Source: Synergistota bacterium
Lineage (GTDB): Bacteria; Synergistota; GBS-1
Length of the DNA stretch: 64,000 nucleotides
Direction of reading: 5' to 3'
Assembly (NCBI GenBank): GCA_025060595.1
Contig: JANXBX010000001.1
Coordinates: 1-64,000 of the forward strand
Position numbers and translations under genes: made by a program. The stretch's first letter is position 1. Every line of letters starts with the position of its first letter. Positions 51,232-59,844 of this stretch are shown here, piece by piece. Under the pieces are notes generated by a model that was not told where the DNA came from, did no database searches, and saw only the letters and a list, made by a program, of their open reading frames with translations.

Positions 51232-52650
51232 TTAAAATATCTTACCAGGATTCATTATATTATTAGGATCAAAAACTCTTTTCATCTTCTTCATCAATTC
51301 TACTTCTTTTCTTTTGGTTTCATTTAAGACCCTTTTCTTAAGAAGACCTATCCCATGCTCGCCGCTTACAGCTCCACCAAGCTCTGCTGCTTTTAAAGCT
51401 AACTTATCAAGAATCTCCTCAGAGATATATCTCCATTCCTCCAAAGATACATGCGATGGTTTTAAAGGAGCTGGGTGGAGGTTACCATCAGCTACATGAG
51501 CTGCAACTGGAATTTTAACTTTATACTCATTTGACATCTCACTCAAAAAGGACATCATATCAGGAATACTTGATGTAGGAAGAACCACATCCCCTGTGGA
51601 AACATAAGGATCAACTGCCTTAAGAGCCTCAAGCCATGTTCTTCTAACCTTCCAAATGCTTTCAGAGGCGCTTCTATTATCAGCTACAAAAACATCAATT
51701 GCTCCTTTAGACAATAATGCTTTTCCCACTTTTTCATAAATATTTTCCAATTCCGTTCTATTTTTTCCTTCCAGCTGAACTATTAAGAAAGCCTCAGCCT
51801 CGCCTTGAAACGGAAAACTCGTGTTGTTATACTTAGCACTAAGCTCAATAGAAACCTTATCTATAAACTCTAAAGCTGATGGAAGTTCTTTACTTTCCAT
51901 TAGGATCAAAGGCACGCTATCTACAGCATCCTCTACCTTCTTAAAAGGAATCAATAAATCTACCGTTTTGCCCGGTAATGGTATCAAGTTAAGGTAAATT
52001 TTAGAAAACACCGCTAAGGTCCCTTCAGAACCTACTAACAGCTTCACAAAGTTATAACCGCTTGAATCCTTTCTTCTTTTACCTCCAAATATTACAACCT
52101 CCCCATTAGGAAATACAGCTTCTATTCCTAAAACATGGTGTCCCGTACTTCCATATTTTATTACCTTACTCCCTCCCGCATTTGTCGCCACATTTCCTCC
52201 TATAAAACTTGTCTCAACGCTCATAGGATAACCTGCATAATATAATCCCTCCTCCATAACTCTCCTACACAAGTCGTTTGTTACAACCCCTGGTTCAACC
52301 ACAGCAACAAGGTTCTTCTTATCCACCTCTATAACTCTATTCATCCTTTCCAAGGAAAGAACTATTCCACCAAATAGAGGGATGCAACCTCCTGAAAGTC
52401 CACTTCCCGCGCCTCTTGGAGTAACAGGTATCTTTTCCTCATTTGCCAATTTCATTATCTCTGAAATCTGCTCAACCTTTTCAGGTTTAACAACTACATC
52501 AGGCATACGAGCATAGTATTTGAAAGCCGATTCATCATGAGAGTAGGCCTCAAGAGCATCTTTATCTTCGTAAATAACCCCTCTTTCTCCAACTATCCTT
52601 ATCAACTCCCTAACAAAGGAGGGAGTAACCTTCCCAAATTCCTCAATCAT
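51232..52650 (-). CDS. lctD: FAD-linked lactate/glycolate dehydrogenase (LctD/GlcD type)
   Basis: 472 residues: PCMH FAD domain (VTPRGAGSGLSGGCIPLFGG, about 76; SFIGGNVATNAGGSKVIKYG, about 148) and the C-terminal FAD-linked oxidase domain with AAHVADGNLHPAP and GAVSGEHGIGLLKKR. It lies 1 bp after etfA, the order of the Acetobacterium lct operon, where this enzyme and Etf couple lactate oxidation by NAD+ to ferredoxin oxidation by electron confurcation. Glycolate or another hydroxyacid is possible. Confidence 0.9.
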   Translation of the reverse strand: MIEEFGKVTPSFVRELIRIVGERGVIYEDKDALEAYSHDESAFKYYARMPDVVVKPEKVEQISEIMKLANEEKIPVTPRGAGSGLSGGCIPLFGGIVLSLERMNRVIEVDKKNLVAVVEPGVVTNDLCRRVMEEGLYYAGYPMSVETSFIGGNVATNAGGSKVIKYGSTGHHVLGIEAVFPNGEVVIFGGKRRKDSSGYNFVKLLVGSEGTLAVFSKIYLNLIPLPGKTVDLLIPFKKVEDAVDSVPLILMESKELPSALEFIDKVSIELSAKYNNTSFPFQGEAEAFLIVQLEGKNRTELENIYEKVGKALLSKGAIDVFVADNRSASESIWKVRRTWLEALKAVDPYVSTGDVVLPTSSIPDMMSFLSEMSNEYKVKIPVAAHVADGNLHPAPLKPSHVSLEEWRYISEEILDKLALKAAELGGAVSGEHGIGLLKKRVLNETKRKEVELMKKMKRVFDPNNIMNPGKIF

Positions 52651-52651
52651 A

Positions 52652-53668
52652 CTATCTTCCCTCCTTATAACTTTTAAGCCTCTCTATTAAAAGAGGAACC
52701 ACTTCAAACAAGTCTCCTACTATTCCAAAATCACAAACCTTAAATATGTTAGCCTCAGGATCATTATTTATAGCAACGATCGTCTCAGAGGAGGACATAC
52801 CAGCAATATGTTGAACAGCACCAGAGATCCCTATAGCCATATAAAGCCTTGGGCTAACCGTCTTCCCACTTAAACCTACCTGATGAGGATAGGATACCCA
52901 TCCCATATCAACAGCAGATCTCGAAGCTCCTAAAGCCCCTCCCAAGAGCCTAGCAAGCTCACGAACCATCCCAAAGTTCTTCTCGCCTTTAAGTCCTTTA
53001 CCACCAGATACAACTACATCAGCCTCCTGAATGGGAGCCTCCAACGAATTATCTTTAATAAATCTAACAAATCTTACTTTAGACTCATAAAGGCTTTCAG
53101 GATACTCCTTTAATATAATTTCCCCAGAACGAGATGTATTCCTTGACAGTGGTTTCCTCGATCTAGGTCGAACGGTGGCCATTTGCGGTCTATGATTGGG
53201 AGTTTTAATAGTAGCCATTACATTACCCCCAATAGCTGGTCTCGTTTGAAGAAGAAGCCCCGTCTCAGGTTCTATATCGAGTCCAGTACAATCAGCTGTA
53301 AGGCCAGTCCTTATTCTTGCAGCAAGTATAGGCATAACAGTCCTGCCAACTGTAGTTGCCGAAGCAATAAATATCTCTGGGTTAAACTCTTTTACCAGTT
53401 CCTCAAGAACACGGGCATAAGCATCAGGCTTAAAACGCTCAAGGAGAGGATGATCCACAAGGTAAACTTTATCAGCCCCTCTATATATTAACTCCCTTAC
53501 TTTATCCTTTAGCCCACAACCTATAATAACACTTGAAAGCTTAACACCAAGCTTGTCTGCAAGCTCTCTACCCCAATTTAAAAGCTCATAAGAAACAGAG
53601 CTTATTTCGCCCTCCCTTTGCTCTCCAAGAGTCCATACCTCCCTAAGTATTCCAGATTCGTTCATCAA
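52652..53668 (-). CDS. etfA: Electron transfer flavoprotein, alpha subunit
   Basis: 338 residues: domain I, then the C-terminal FAD domain with PRAIG-like TRPAIGGNVMAT, GRGVKG-like SGGKGLKGEKNFGMV, SRSAVDMGWVSY and GISGAVQHIAGM...AINNDPEANIF. It lacks the N-terminal ferredoxin domain of Acetobacterium LctC. It lies 8 bp after etfB. Confidence 0.94.
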   Translation of the reverse strand: MMNESGILREVWTLGEQREGEISSVSYELLNWGRELADKLGVKLSSVIIGCGLKDKVRELIYRGADKVYLVDHPLLERFKPDAYARVLEELVKEFNPEIFIASATTVGRTVMPILAARIRTGLTADCTGLDIEPETGLLLQTRPAIGGNVMATIKTPNHRPQMATVRPRSRKPLSRNTSRSGEIILKEYPESLYESKVRFVRFIKDNSLEAPIQEADVVVSGGKGLKGEKNFGMVRELARLLGGALGASRSAVDMGWVSYPHQVGLSGKTVSPRLYMAIGISGAVQHIAGMSSSETIVAINNDPEANIFKVCDFGIVGDLFEVVPLLIERLKSYKEGR

Positions 53669-53676
53669 AATCCCTC

Positions 53677-54471
53677 CTATAATATTCCCTTACTTTCAAG
53701 AAAAACTATAAGCTCACTAACTGCCTTATAGGGATCCTTGCCAGAAATGATTTTCCCACCTCTTGATAACTTAGGATAAAATATTTTAACAACTCTTGTA
53801 GGAGAACCCTCTAATCCTATTAATTTCCTATCCAGGTTCAGCTTTTCCACTGTTAGAATCGGAATCTGAATCTCCTTAGCCCTAAGCTTTCCAGAAAGAT
53901 TAGGTAATCTCGGTTCATTTATTTCTTTTACTACACTTAACAATGCAGGTAAATCCGTTTCAACTACCTCATACCCTCCTTCAACTACCCTCCATACCCT
54001 TATATATCCCCTTTCGAGCTTTTCTATTTTACTTACATAAGTTAGAGCTGGAATTCCAAGAAAAGAGGCAACACTTGGTCCAACCTGACCAGTTTCCCCA
54101 TCTGTAGCTCGTTCGCCACAAAATATAAGATCGAATCCTCCTAGATACTTTATGGCTTCTGAGAGAGTATAAGCAGTAGCCCATGTATCAGATCCTGCAA
54201 GAAGCTTATCGGAAATAAGATAACCTTCATCACAACCCATAGATATAGCATCTTTAATAGCATCAGCTGCCATAAGTGGTCCCATAGATATCACGGTAAT
54301 CTTGGCATCTCCACCCATACGCTCTTTAACTCGAACGGCTTCCTCAACAGCATACATATCTAATGGGTTAAGCTCCGCCTCCATTTCTGTTCTTATCATG
54401 GTTCCAGTCTTCTCATCCATCTTTACCTTATCCGTCGCAGGAACCTGTTTCACCAATACACAAATTTTCAA
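53677..54471 (-). CDS. etfB: Electron transfer flavoprotein, beta subunit
   Basis: 264 residues: MKICVLVKQVPATDKVKMDE, the AELNPLDMYAVEEAVRVKE stretch seen in bifurcating Etfs, and the nucleotide loop FCGERATDGETGQVGP (about 118-133). In bifurcating Etfs this subunit binds a FAD that splits electrons between NAD(H) and ferredoxin; membership of that class is inferred. Overlaps the regulator gene by 4 bp. Confidence 0.94.
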   Translation of the reverse strand: MKICVLVKQVPATDKVKMDEKTGTMIRTEMEAELNPLDMYAVEEAVRVKERMGGDAKITVISMGPLMAADAIKDAISMGCDEGYLISDKLLAGSDTWATAYTLSEAIKYLGGFDLIFCGERATDGETGQVGPSVASFLGIPALTYVSKIEKLERGYIRVWRVVEGGYEVVETDLPALLSVVKEINEPRLPNLSGKLRAKEIQIPILTVEKLNLDRKLIGLEGSPTRVVKIFYPKLSRGGKIISGKDPYKAVSELIVFLESKGIL

Positions 54472-55133
54472 GGTTCTCCCCTCCCAATCCCCTTAATTCT
54501 CTTAAGCACATTTTCTATATGCTCCCTCATAAGCTCTTCCACTTCCTCAGCCTTTTTCTGACTAACGAGACTTATGATCTCTTCGTGATCTTTAAGAGAG
54601 CTCTCCATAACCCCAGGAACATAAAGAGACTTAAGCCTATAAGCATCAATATAAGACATCATACTCTCAAGCACCTTTAAAAGCCTATCATTTCCGGAAA
54701 AGGCCCAGATAAACTTATGGAAACTCGCATCTAAATCAGCATAAGCTATAACATCTTTTCTCTCACATGCTAATTTCATCTCTTTCAGTTTAAGATTTAA
54801 CTTCTCTATCTCAGTGATGCCACATCTACTCGTAAATAGCCTTACTGCAAGTCCCTCTAAAGCGCTCCTTATTTGAAAGACATCCTCTATATCCTTCAAG
54901 GAAATTTCAGCCACAAAGGCACCCTGATTGGGAAGAAGTTCTACCAATCCTTCCGCGGCAAGACGATGAATAGCTTCTCTCACCGGTGTTCTACTTGTGC
55001 CTAACTGAGAAGCAAGCTGAGACTCTACCAATCTACTACCTCCTTTAAGATCCCCTTTTAAGATAGCCTCCTTAAGAATCTCATAAACCTTATGATTCAG
55101 CAGATCCCGTCTTTCAACCTTCCGTAGAGATAT
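54468..55133 (-). CDS. GntR-family (FadR/LldR type) regulator of the lactate operon
   Basis: N-terminal winged helix (about 10-75: LLNHKVYEILKEAILKGDL, SQLGTSRTPVREAIHRLAAE) and an all-helical FCD effector domain with metal-type His/Asp (DLDASFHKFI, KDHEEII, MREHIENVL). Open frame conserved upstream to ATA 55133, giving 221 residues, the usual family length. The first standard codon (TTG 55031) would cut the DNA-binding domain in half. SD GGGAGG lies 9 nt before the ATA; an ATG nearby is out of frame. It probably represses its own operon via the palindrome at 55150. Confidence 0.85.
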   Translation of the reverse strand: MSLRKVERRDLLNHKVYEILKEAILKGDLKGGSRLVESQLASQLGTSRTPVREAIHRLAAEGLVELLPNQGAFVAEISLKDIEDVFQIRSALEGLAVRLFTSRCGITEIEKLNLKLKEMKLACERKDVIAYADLDASFHKFIWAFSGNDRLLKVLESMMSYIDAYRLKSLYVPGVMESSLKDHEEIISLVSQKKAEEVEELMREHIENVLKRIKGIGRGEP

Positions 55134-55149
55134 TTACCATCACCTCCCT

Positions 55150-55175
55150 GTGGTATACTGTATACAGTATACCAC
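55150..55175. promoter_or_regulatory. Operator of the GntR regulator, perfect 26-bp palindrome
   Basis: GTGGTATACTGTA followed by its exact complement, containing GTATAC half sites typical of FadR/LldR-like GntR regulators. It ends 5 bp before the regulator's SD and covers a TATACT -10 candidate (with TTTATT 17 nt upstream), so binding would block transcription of the lactate operon. Confidence 0.8.
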
Positions 55176-55196
55176 AAGCGGCTTAAAAAATAAAGC

Positions 55197-56318
55197 TCAC
55201 CTTAAAAGATGTATATTTCCTATAGCAACGTTTTTCAAGCCCATTTTTATAGCCACATCATAACATCTATAAGCTAGCTCTTTAGACGTTAATGGCAAAT
55301 CACTCATATAAAAATGGGGGTAAAAAGCAAGCAACCTGTAAGGGATATTCTTATCTATTTGGGCTATAAATTTAGCTATCCCCTCTACCTCTCTCTCATC
55401 TATATAACCAGGGATGAGCAATGTGCTTGCTATAAGGAGAGGAACTTGAGGTCTTCTATCTATATACTGAGCTATAAAAGCAAAATTATCGAGTATCCTT
55501 TCATTAGAAATTCCTGTTAATGCAACGTGAAGGTTTTTATCCCAGGCTTTTAGGTCAATTTTTATACAACCTCCAGAAATCAAGGAAAGCTCAATCACCC
55601 TCTTTAGAAGCTCTCTATTCATTAAGCCATTGGTCTCCCAACATATTCTTAAAATTCTTCCCTTAGTGTTCTCTAGAGTTTTTTCAGAAACTTTTATAGC
55701 AAAGGGAAGTTGAGGGGATGGATCTCCACCGAAAAAGCAAATACATGAAACTTTGAAGTTTACAGAATCAACTAGCTCTTCCACTTTTCTAGTCTCAGAT
55801 CTAAGGCTAAGCTCCTTAAATTGCCAGTTCTGACAGAAAAGGCAATTCAAGCTACAGGCGTGGAAGAATACAGCTAAGTTATAATAACCATATTCAGGAC
55901 CATTTTTATAAGCGTACTGAGGATAACCACAACCGGTTCCTGCAGGACATACCCAATCAGCCACGCAATTAGTAGGAAGAGGATCTAAATACCACGAAAC
56001 CTTAGCTTCCTCAGATAATGGACCTATCAACCTCCCACCAATATTCCTCCTCAATCCACAAAATCCAACCTCACCCTCAGGGACTTGACACTCATTAGCA
56101 CATAAATTACACTTTAACCCTAAAGGATCATGCGGAATAGGAAATGGAAGGTGGTATTTCTCTCTACTTTCCCTATGAGCTTCCTGAACAAAGGGAAAGG
56201 CCTCTTCTGGAAAATTTCTGATACAATTCAAACAAACTTTTAAAAACTTTGAAACTATGGGAAGCTCTTTTCTACATATCTGACAGATCATTTCAAAATC
56301 CCAAAAACATTTTATCAT
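55197..56318 (-). CDS. Radical SAM protein (PflA-like, AmmeMemoRadiSam relative)
   Basis: 373 residues. N-terminal zinc-finger-like cysteines (CQICRKEL, CLNC), then CNLCANECQVPEGEVGFCGLR (residue 70-90 region), then the radical SAM cluster motif CSLNCLFCQNW (about 155), FFGGDPSPQ and IDLKAW. The family activates glycyl radical enzymes or modifies unknown targets; no glycyl radical enzyme gene is in the window. ATG 56318 has no SD and an internal ATG at residue 10 (before ICQICRKEL) is equally possible. Divergent from the tRNA thiolase gene. Confidence 0.82.
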   Translation of the reverse strand: MIKCFWDFEMICQICRKELPIVSKFLKVCLNCIRNFPEEAFPFVQEAHRESREKYHLPFPIPHDPLGLKCNLCANECQVPEGEVGFCGLRRNIGGRLIGPLSEEAKVSWYLDPLPTNCVADWVCPAGTGCGYPQYAYKNGPEYGYYNLAVFFHACSLNCLFCQNWQFKELSLRSETRKVEELVDSVNFKVSCICFFGGDPSPQLPFAIKVSEKTLENTKGRILRICWETNGLMNRELLKRVIELSLISGGCIKIDLKAWDKNLHVALTGISNERILDNFAFIAQYIDRRPQVPLLIASTLLIPGYIDEREVEGIAKFIAQIDKNIPYRLLAFYPHFYMSDLPLTSKELAYRCYDVAIKMGLKNVAIGNIHLLR

Positions 56319-56333
56319 AAAGAGGTGAAAGAC

Positions 56334-57275
56334 TTGAAGCTCTGTAAAATTTGTAAGAAAAAGTCTGTAGTATTTTTAAAGTCACATAGAATAGCCCTTT
56401 GCGAGGATCATCTTAAGAGCTTTGTAGAAAAAAGAGTGATTGAAAGCATAAAATCTTACAAAATGATAAATAATGGAGAAAAGGTTCTTATAGCCGTGTC
56501 AGGAGGAAAAGATAGTCTAAGTTTATGGCAGATATTAACAAACATCGGATATGAAGCTGATGGTATGTTTATCGATCTTGGAATACCAGGATTCTCCCAG
56601 GAATCCTGGAAAAAGTGCGAAAATTTATCTAATAAACTCTCTAGAAAGCTTTTTAAAGTAAATTTAGAGGAAATCCTAGGTATGAACTTGCTTAGTATAT
56701 CGAAGTTAGAGAGAAGAGTACCATGCGCATTCTGCGGCATGATAAAAAGATATATTATGAATAACTTTGCTTTGCAAAACGGCTATAAAGTTATAGCTAC
56801 GGGACATCACCTTAATGATGAGTGTTCGATTCTCCTTGGAAACATACTTAATTGGCAAGTGGAATACCTAAAGAGACAGAATCCAACCCTTGAAGAATCT
56901 AATGGCTTTGTTAGAAAGATAAAACCGCTTGTCTTATGCAGTGAAGAAGAAATAGAAAGTTACGCTAAAATTATGAACATAGATCATGTCGGTAAAGGCT
57001 GTCCGCTTTCTGAGGGAGCCACATCACACTTTTATAAAAGTATTATAAACCAAATAGAAGAAAGAATGCCCGGAACTAAGCTACGCTTTTACAAGGGTTT
57101 CTTAAAAATCAAAAATGACATTTTCGGAGAAGAAAAACCAGCTCAACTTAAGCCCTGCATTAAGTGCGGATACCCCACAACAACTGAAGTGTGTTCTTTC
57201 TGTAGACTTCTTGATAGAATAAAAGCTAAATCTCAAATTTCGAAAGAAAATCTTCAAAAGAGCGAGGAATCCTAA
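56334..57275 (+). CDS. ttuA: TtuA/Ncs6-type tRNA thiolation ATPase
   Basis: PP-loop enzyme that adenylates and thiolates a tRNA uridine; TtuA makes 2-thio-T54, a modification tied to thermophily. N-terminal zinc finger (CKICKKK...CEDH), PP-loop AVSGGKDSLSLW (about 50), catalytic CAFCGMIKRY, ATGHHLNDE, and C-terminal zinc finger CIKCGYPTTTEVCSFC. TTG 56334 sits 6 nt after AGAGGTG and gives MKLCKICKKK; GTG 56325 is an alternative. Its last 50 bp overlap the converging aminotransferase gene. Confidence 0.85.
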   Translation: MKLCKICKKKSVVFLKSHRIALCEDHLKSFVEKRVIESIKSYKMINNGEKVLIAVSGGKDSLSLWQILTNIGYEADGMFIDLGIPGFSQESWKKCENLSNKLSRKLFKVNLEEILGMNLLSISKLERRVPCAFCGMIKRYIMNNFALQNGYKVIATGHHLNDECSILLGNILNWQVEYLKRQNPTLEESNGFVRKIKPLVLCSEEEIESYAKIMNIDHVGKGCPLSEGATSHFYKSIINQIEERMPGTKLRFYKGFLKIKNDIFGEEKPAQLKPCIKCGYPTTTEVCSFCRLLDRIKAKSQISKENLQKSEES

Positions 57276-58314
57276 TTCTTACATAAGAAGAGTTAAGACC
57301 TGTAAAGTTCTTACCATCAATGCAAAGTATCCCTCTTTCCTTAAAATAAAGATAAAGGTTCTCTTTCTCTCTCCACAAAAGAAAAATAGGAACGCTTAAG
57401 CTGGTTTTAGAGCAATCAAAGCCTCTATCACAAAGAAACCTTATGACTTTTCCTTTTATTTCTGCTATGTAAGCCCTGCTTTCTTCTATAAGGGATATGT
57501 TTTTTATTGCTTTTAAAGCTATTTCTTCAGAAAGGGAACTTATAGCAAATGGTAAGTTTACCTTGGAGTATAATTTTTTAAGCTCTCTACCCTTTATAAC
57601 AGCGTACCCCACCCTTAAGCCTGCTAAGCCAAAACCCTTAGAGAAAGATCTTACAACTATAAGATTAGGATAATCAAGATTAATAGCGGAACTCTCATCA
57701 TCGATGAAATCTCCATATGCTTCGTCTATCACAACTATAACCCCCAATTTATAAGCCTTATCTAATATAGCCCTTATACTCTCTATCGGAATTAATTGAC
57801 CTGTAGGATTATTGGGATTATCTATGTAAATAAGAGCATACTCTTCAGAAAGCTTGTCCAAAAACATATCAGCATTAAACTCAAAGCCGTCTTTAGGACT
57901 TAAAGGAAGATATTCATATACACCGCCACAAATCTTAACCTCAGTGATGTACTCCGTAAACTGAGGGGTATAGCCTAAGACCAAAGAGTTTTCCTTAAGA
58001 AAGGCTTTGTTTATCTTCTCCAAACATCCCATTGAACCAGAACCTACAAAAACATCTTCCTCTTTAAAGCGATTTTTCCATCTTTCCACAAGAGCCTGTT
58101 TAAGACGATGATGATAAGGATCAGGGTAACTGCTTAAATCGAAACCTTCTAAATCTAAACCCTCTAAAATATTCTTAAATACCCCAAAAGGATTTTGCCC
58201 CAGGGAACAATCAAGCAAGTTGTTCCCTGGGCTTTCTTCTTCAACATAACTTTCCCTCTCCAAAACAAGTAAACTTCTCCTTATTTTATTTCCGGACAGA
58301 TAAAAACTTACCAT
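57226..58314 (-). CDS. Class I/II aminotransferase (HisC/CobD-like)
   Basis: PLP enzyme of 362 residues: SLGQNPFG and [13 protein letters not shown] at the N-terminus, NPNNPTGQ (about 164), DEAYGDF, and the PLP lysine in [19 protein letters not shown] (about 225). It resembles histidinol-phosphate aminotransferase and the related threonine-phosphate decarboxylase CobD; no his or cob genes adjoin, so substrate is open. Overlaps the next gene upstream by 7 bp and ttuA by 50 bp (tail to tail). Confidence 0.85.
   Translation of the reverse strand: MVSFYLSGNKIRRSLLVLERESYVEEESPGNNLLDCSLGQNPFGVFKNILEGLDLEGFDLSSYPDPYHHRLKQALVERWKNRFKEEDVFVGSGSMGCLEKINKAFLKENSLVLGYTPQFTEYITEVKICGGVYEYLPLSPKDGFEFNADMFLDKLSEEYALIYIDNPNNPTGQLIPIESIRAILDKAYKLGVIVVIDEAYGDFIDDESSAINLDYPNLIVVRSFSKGFGLAGLRVGYAVIKGRELKKLYSKVNLPFAISSLSEEIALKAIKNISLIEESRAYIAEIKGKVIRFLCDRGFDCSKTSLSVPIFLLWREKENLYLYFKERGILCIDGKNFTGLNSSYVRIRIPRSFEDFLSKFEI
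58199..58231 (-). repeat. 12-bp perfect hairpin inside the aminotransferase gene
   Basis: CCCAGGGAACAA (58199-58210) and its complement (58220-58231) with a 9-nt loop, lying over codons for [14 protein letters not shown]. On the minus strand it is followed by CAAAATCCTTTT. An mRNA hairpin early in the gene; possible attenuation or protein-coding coincidence. Confidence 0.7.
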
Positions 58315-59699
58315 CCCCTTAGAAATCTTAAAACCTCATCAGAAACCTTCCCATCACGAACGTCCCTCATAGAGGACTCTATTACATCCAGAGCTCTTTC
58401 TAGTTCCTCTTCTTTTATTGTCAAAGGCGGGGCGATTCTTAAAACGTTTCCTCCCTTACCAAAGGTTACCAATATAAGTCCCTTCTCCCAAGCCCTCCAA
58501 CAAATCTTAAGAGCTGTATTCCTATCGGCCTCTTTTTTATCCCTATCTTTGACTATATCTATACCTATTAAGAAGGCCACTCCTCTTACATCACCTATGA
58601 AACCAAATTCATCTTTCATCCTATTAAATTCATCTAAAGCTCTCTTCCCAAGCTTATTCGCCCTTTCAAGAAGGCCTTCCTCTTCCACAACTTCAATCGT
58701 AGCCAGAGCTGCTCTTGCATTAACAGCATGTCCACAATGCGTGAAAACAAAAAGTGGTGGAGGAACACTTTCTATTATATCCTCTTTACCAATAGTAGCC
58801 GAAATAGGCATACCTCCTCCCAAGGCTTTTGCAGTAACTATAATATCCGGAACAACATCGAAATTCTCTATAGCCCACCACTTACCTGTCCTTCCTATAC
58901 CGGTCTGGACCTCTTCATCCACTAAAACTATTCCATATTTATCGGCTAAGTTTCTTAAGCCTACGATAAATTCTTTAGGAGGAATAACTACCCCAGCATC
59001 TCCCTGCATGGGTTCAAAAACTATAGCAGCAACGTCACCATCAAGTTCCTTAATTTTGCTTTCGATTTCCTCCAAAGCTTTAGAGCTCAAGACCTTAGGA
59101 TCCTTGTATCCATCGATATTCCAAATATTTCTATAGGGATCAGGATATTCGACGAAGTGAACATCAGGTATAGGGAAAACCTTTCCTCTAACCTCAGGTT
59201 TAACTATACCTGTTAAAGACAAGGAACCATAAGTTGTACCATGGTAAGAATCCCTGAAAGCTATAACCTTTCTCCTACCTGTATAAGCCCTTGCAGCCTT
59301 AATTGCAGAATCGACCCCATCAGAGCCAGAAAACCCAAAGGTAACCCTCTTCTTGAAATTACCAGGAGTTATCTGAGCAAGCTTTTTAGCTAACTTAACG
59401 GGTGGCTCCTCATAGAGATAAGCGATAGTGTAGTTTAAAACTTTCTCCACCTGATCCTTTATAGCTGCTACTACCTTAGGATGCCTGTGCCCTACATTAT
59501 AGACACAAGCGCTAGTTAAGAAATCTATATACTCGTTTCCATCCTTATCCCAAACTTTAGCACCCTCAGCTCTTTCAACACATAATGGATAATACTTAAG
59601 ACCTGAAGCAGATGCTATATACTCATCAGAGTCTTTAACCTGCTTCAGATTCTCACTAACCTTAATAGACACATACCTCTCTACATCTTCCCACCGCAT
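58308..59699 (-). CDS. Class III aminotransferase (4-aminobutyrate aminotransferase-like)
   Basis: PLP enzyme of 463 residues that moves an omega- or alpha-amino group to a 2-oxoacid. Motifs: [20 protein letters not shown] (about 58), [38 protein letters not shown] (Asp holding PLP N1), and the PLP lysine in [14 protein letters not shown] (about 290). ATG 59699 follows GGGGGGTG; eight extra upstream residues are not supported. Co-transcribed with the HisC-like enzyme. Substrate not determined. Confidence 0.88.
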   Translation of the reverse strand: MRWEDVERYVSIKVSENLKQVKDSDEYIASASGLKYYPLCVERAEGAKVWDKDGNEYIDFLTSACVYNVGHRHPKVVAAIKDQVEKVLNYTIAYLYEEPPVKLAKKLAQITPGNFKKRVTFGFSGSDGVDSAIKAARAYTGRRKVIAFRDSYHGTTYGSLSLTGIVKPEVRGKVFPIPDVHFVEYPDPYRNIWNIDGYKDPKVLSSKALEEIESKIKELDGDVAAIVFEPMQGDAGVVIPPKEFIVGLRNLADKYGIVLVDEEVQTGIGRTGKWWAIENFDVVPDIIVTAKALGGGMPISATIGKEDIIESVPPPLFVFTHCGHAVNARAALATIEVVEEEGLLERANKLGKRALDEFNRMKDEFGFIGDVRGVAFLIGIDIVKDRDKKEADRNTALKICWRAWEKGLILVTFGKGGNVLRIAPPLTIKEEELERALDVIESSMRDVRDGKVSDEVLRFLRGW

Positions 59700-59805
59700 A
59701 AGAACACCCCCCATAATCAAACTTTTGATTAAAGCTCTTTTCTTACCCTCAATTCGCTATCCTTATAATACCAAATAGCAACAAAAGAAACAAAGTAGAT
59801 TAGCA

Positions 59806-59834
59806 AAAATGGGGAGGTTAAACCTCCCCATTTT
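59806..59834 (-). terminator. ilvD terminator
   Basis: A 14-bp perfect stem (59821-59834 with 59806-59819, 1-nt centre) just after the ilvD stop; the minus strand continues ATTTTTG. Intrinsic terminator. Confidence 0.88.
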
Positions 59835-59844
59835 AACCAAAAGC

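Noticed and set aside
58549-59136. 195-residue plus-strand frame
   Set aside because: Antisense of the class III aminotransferase; no SD or motifs.
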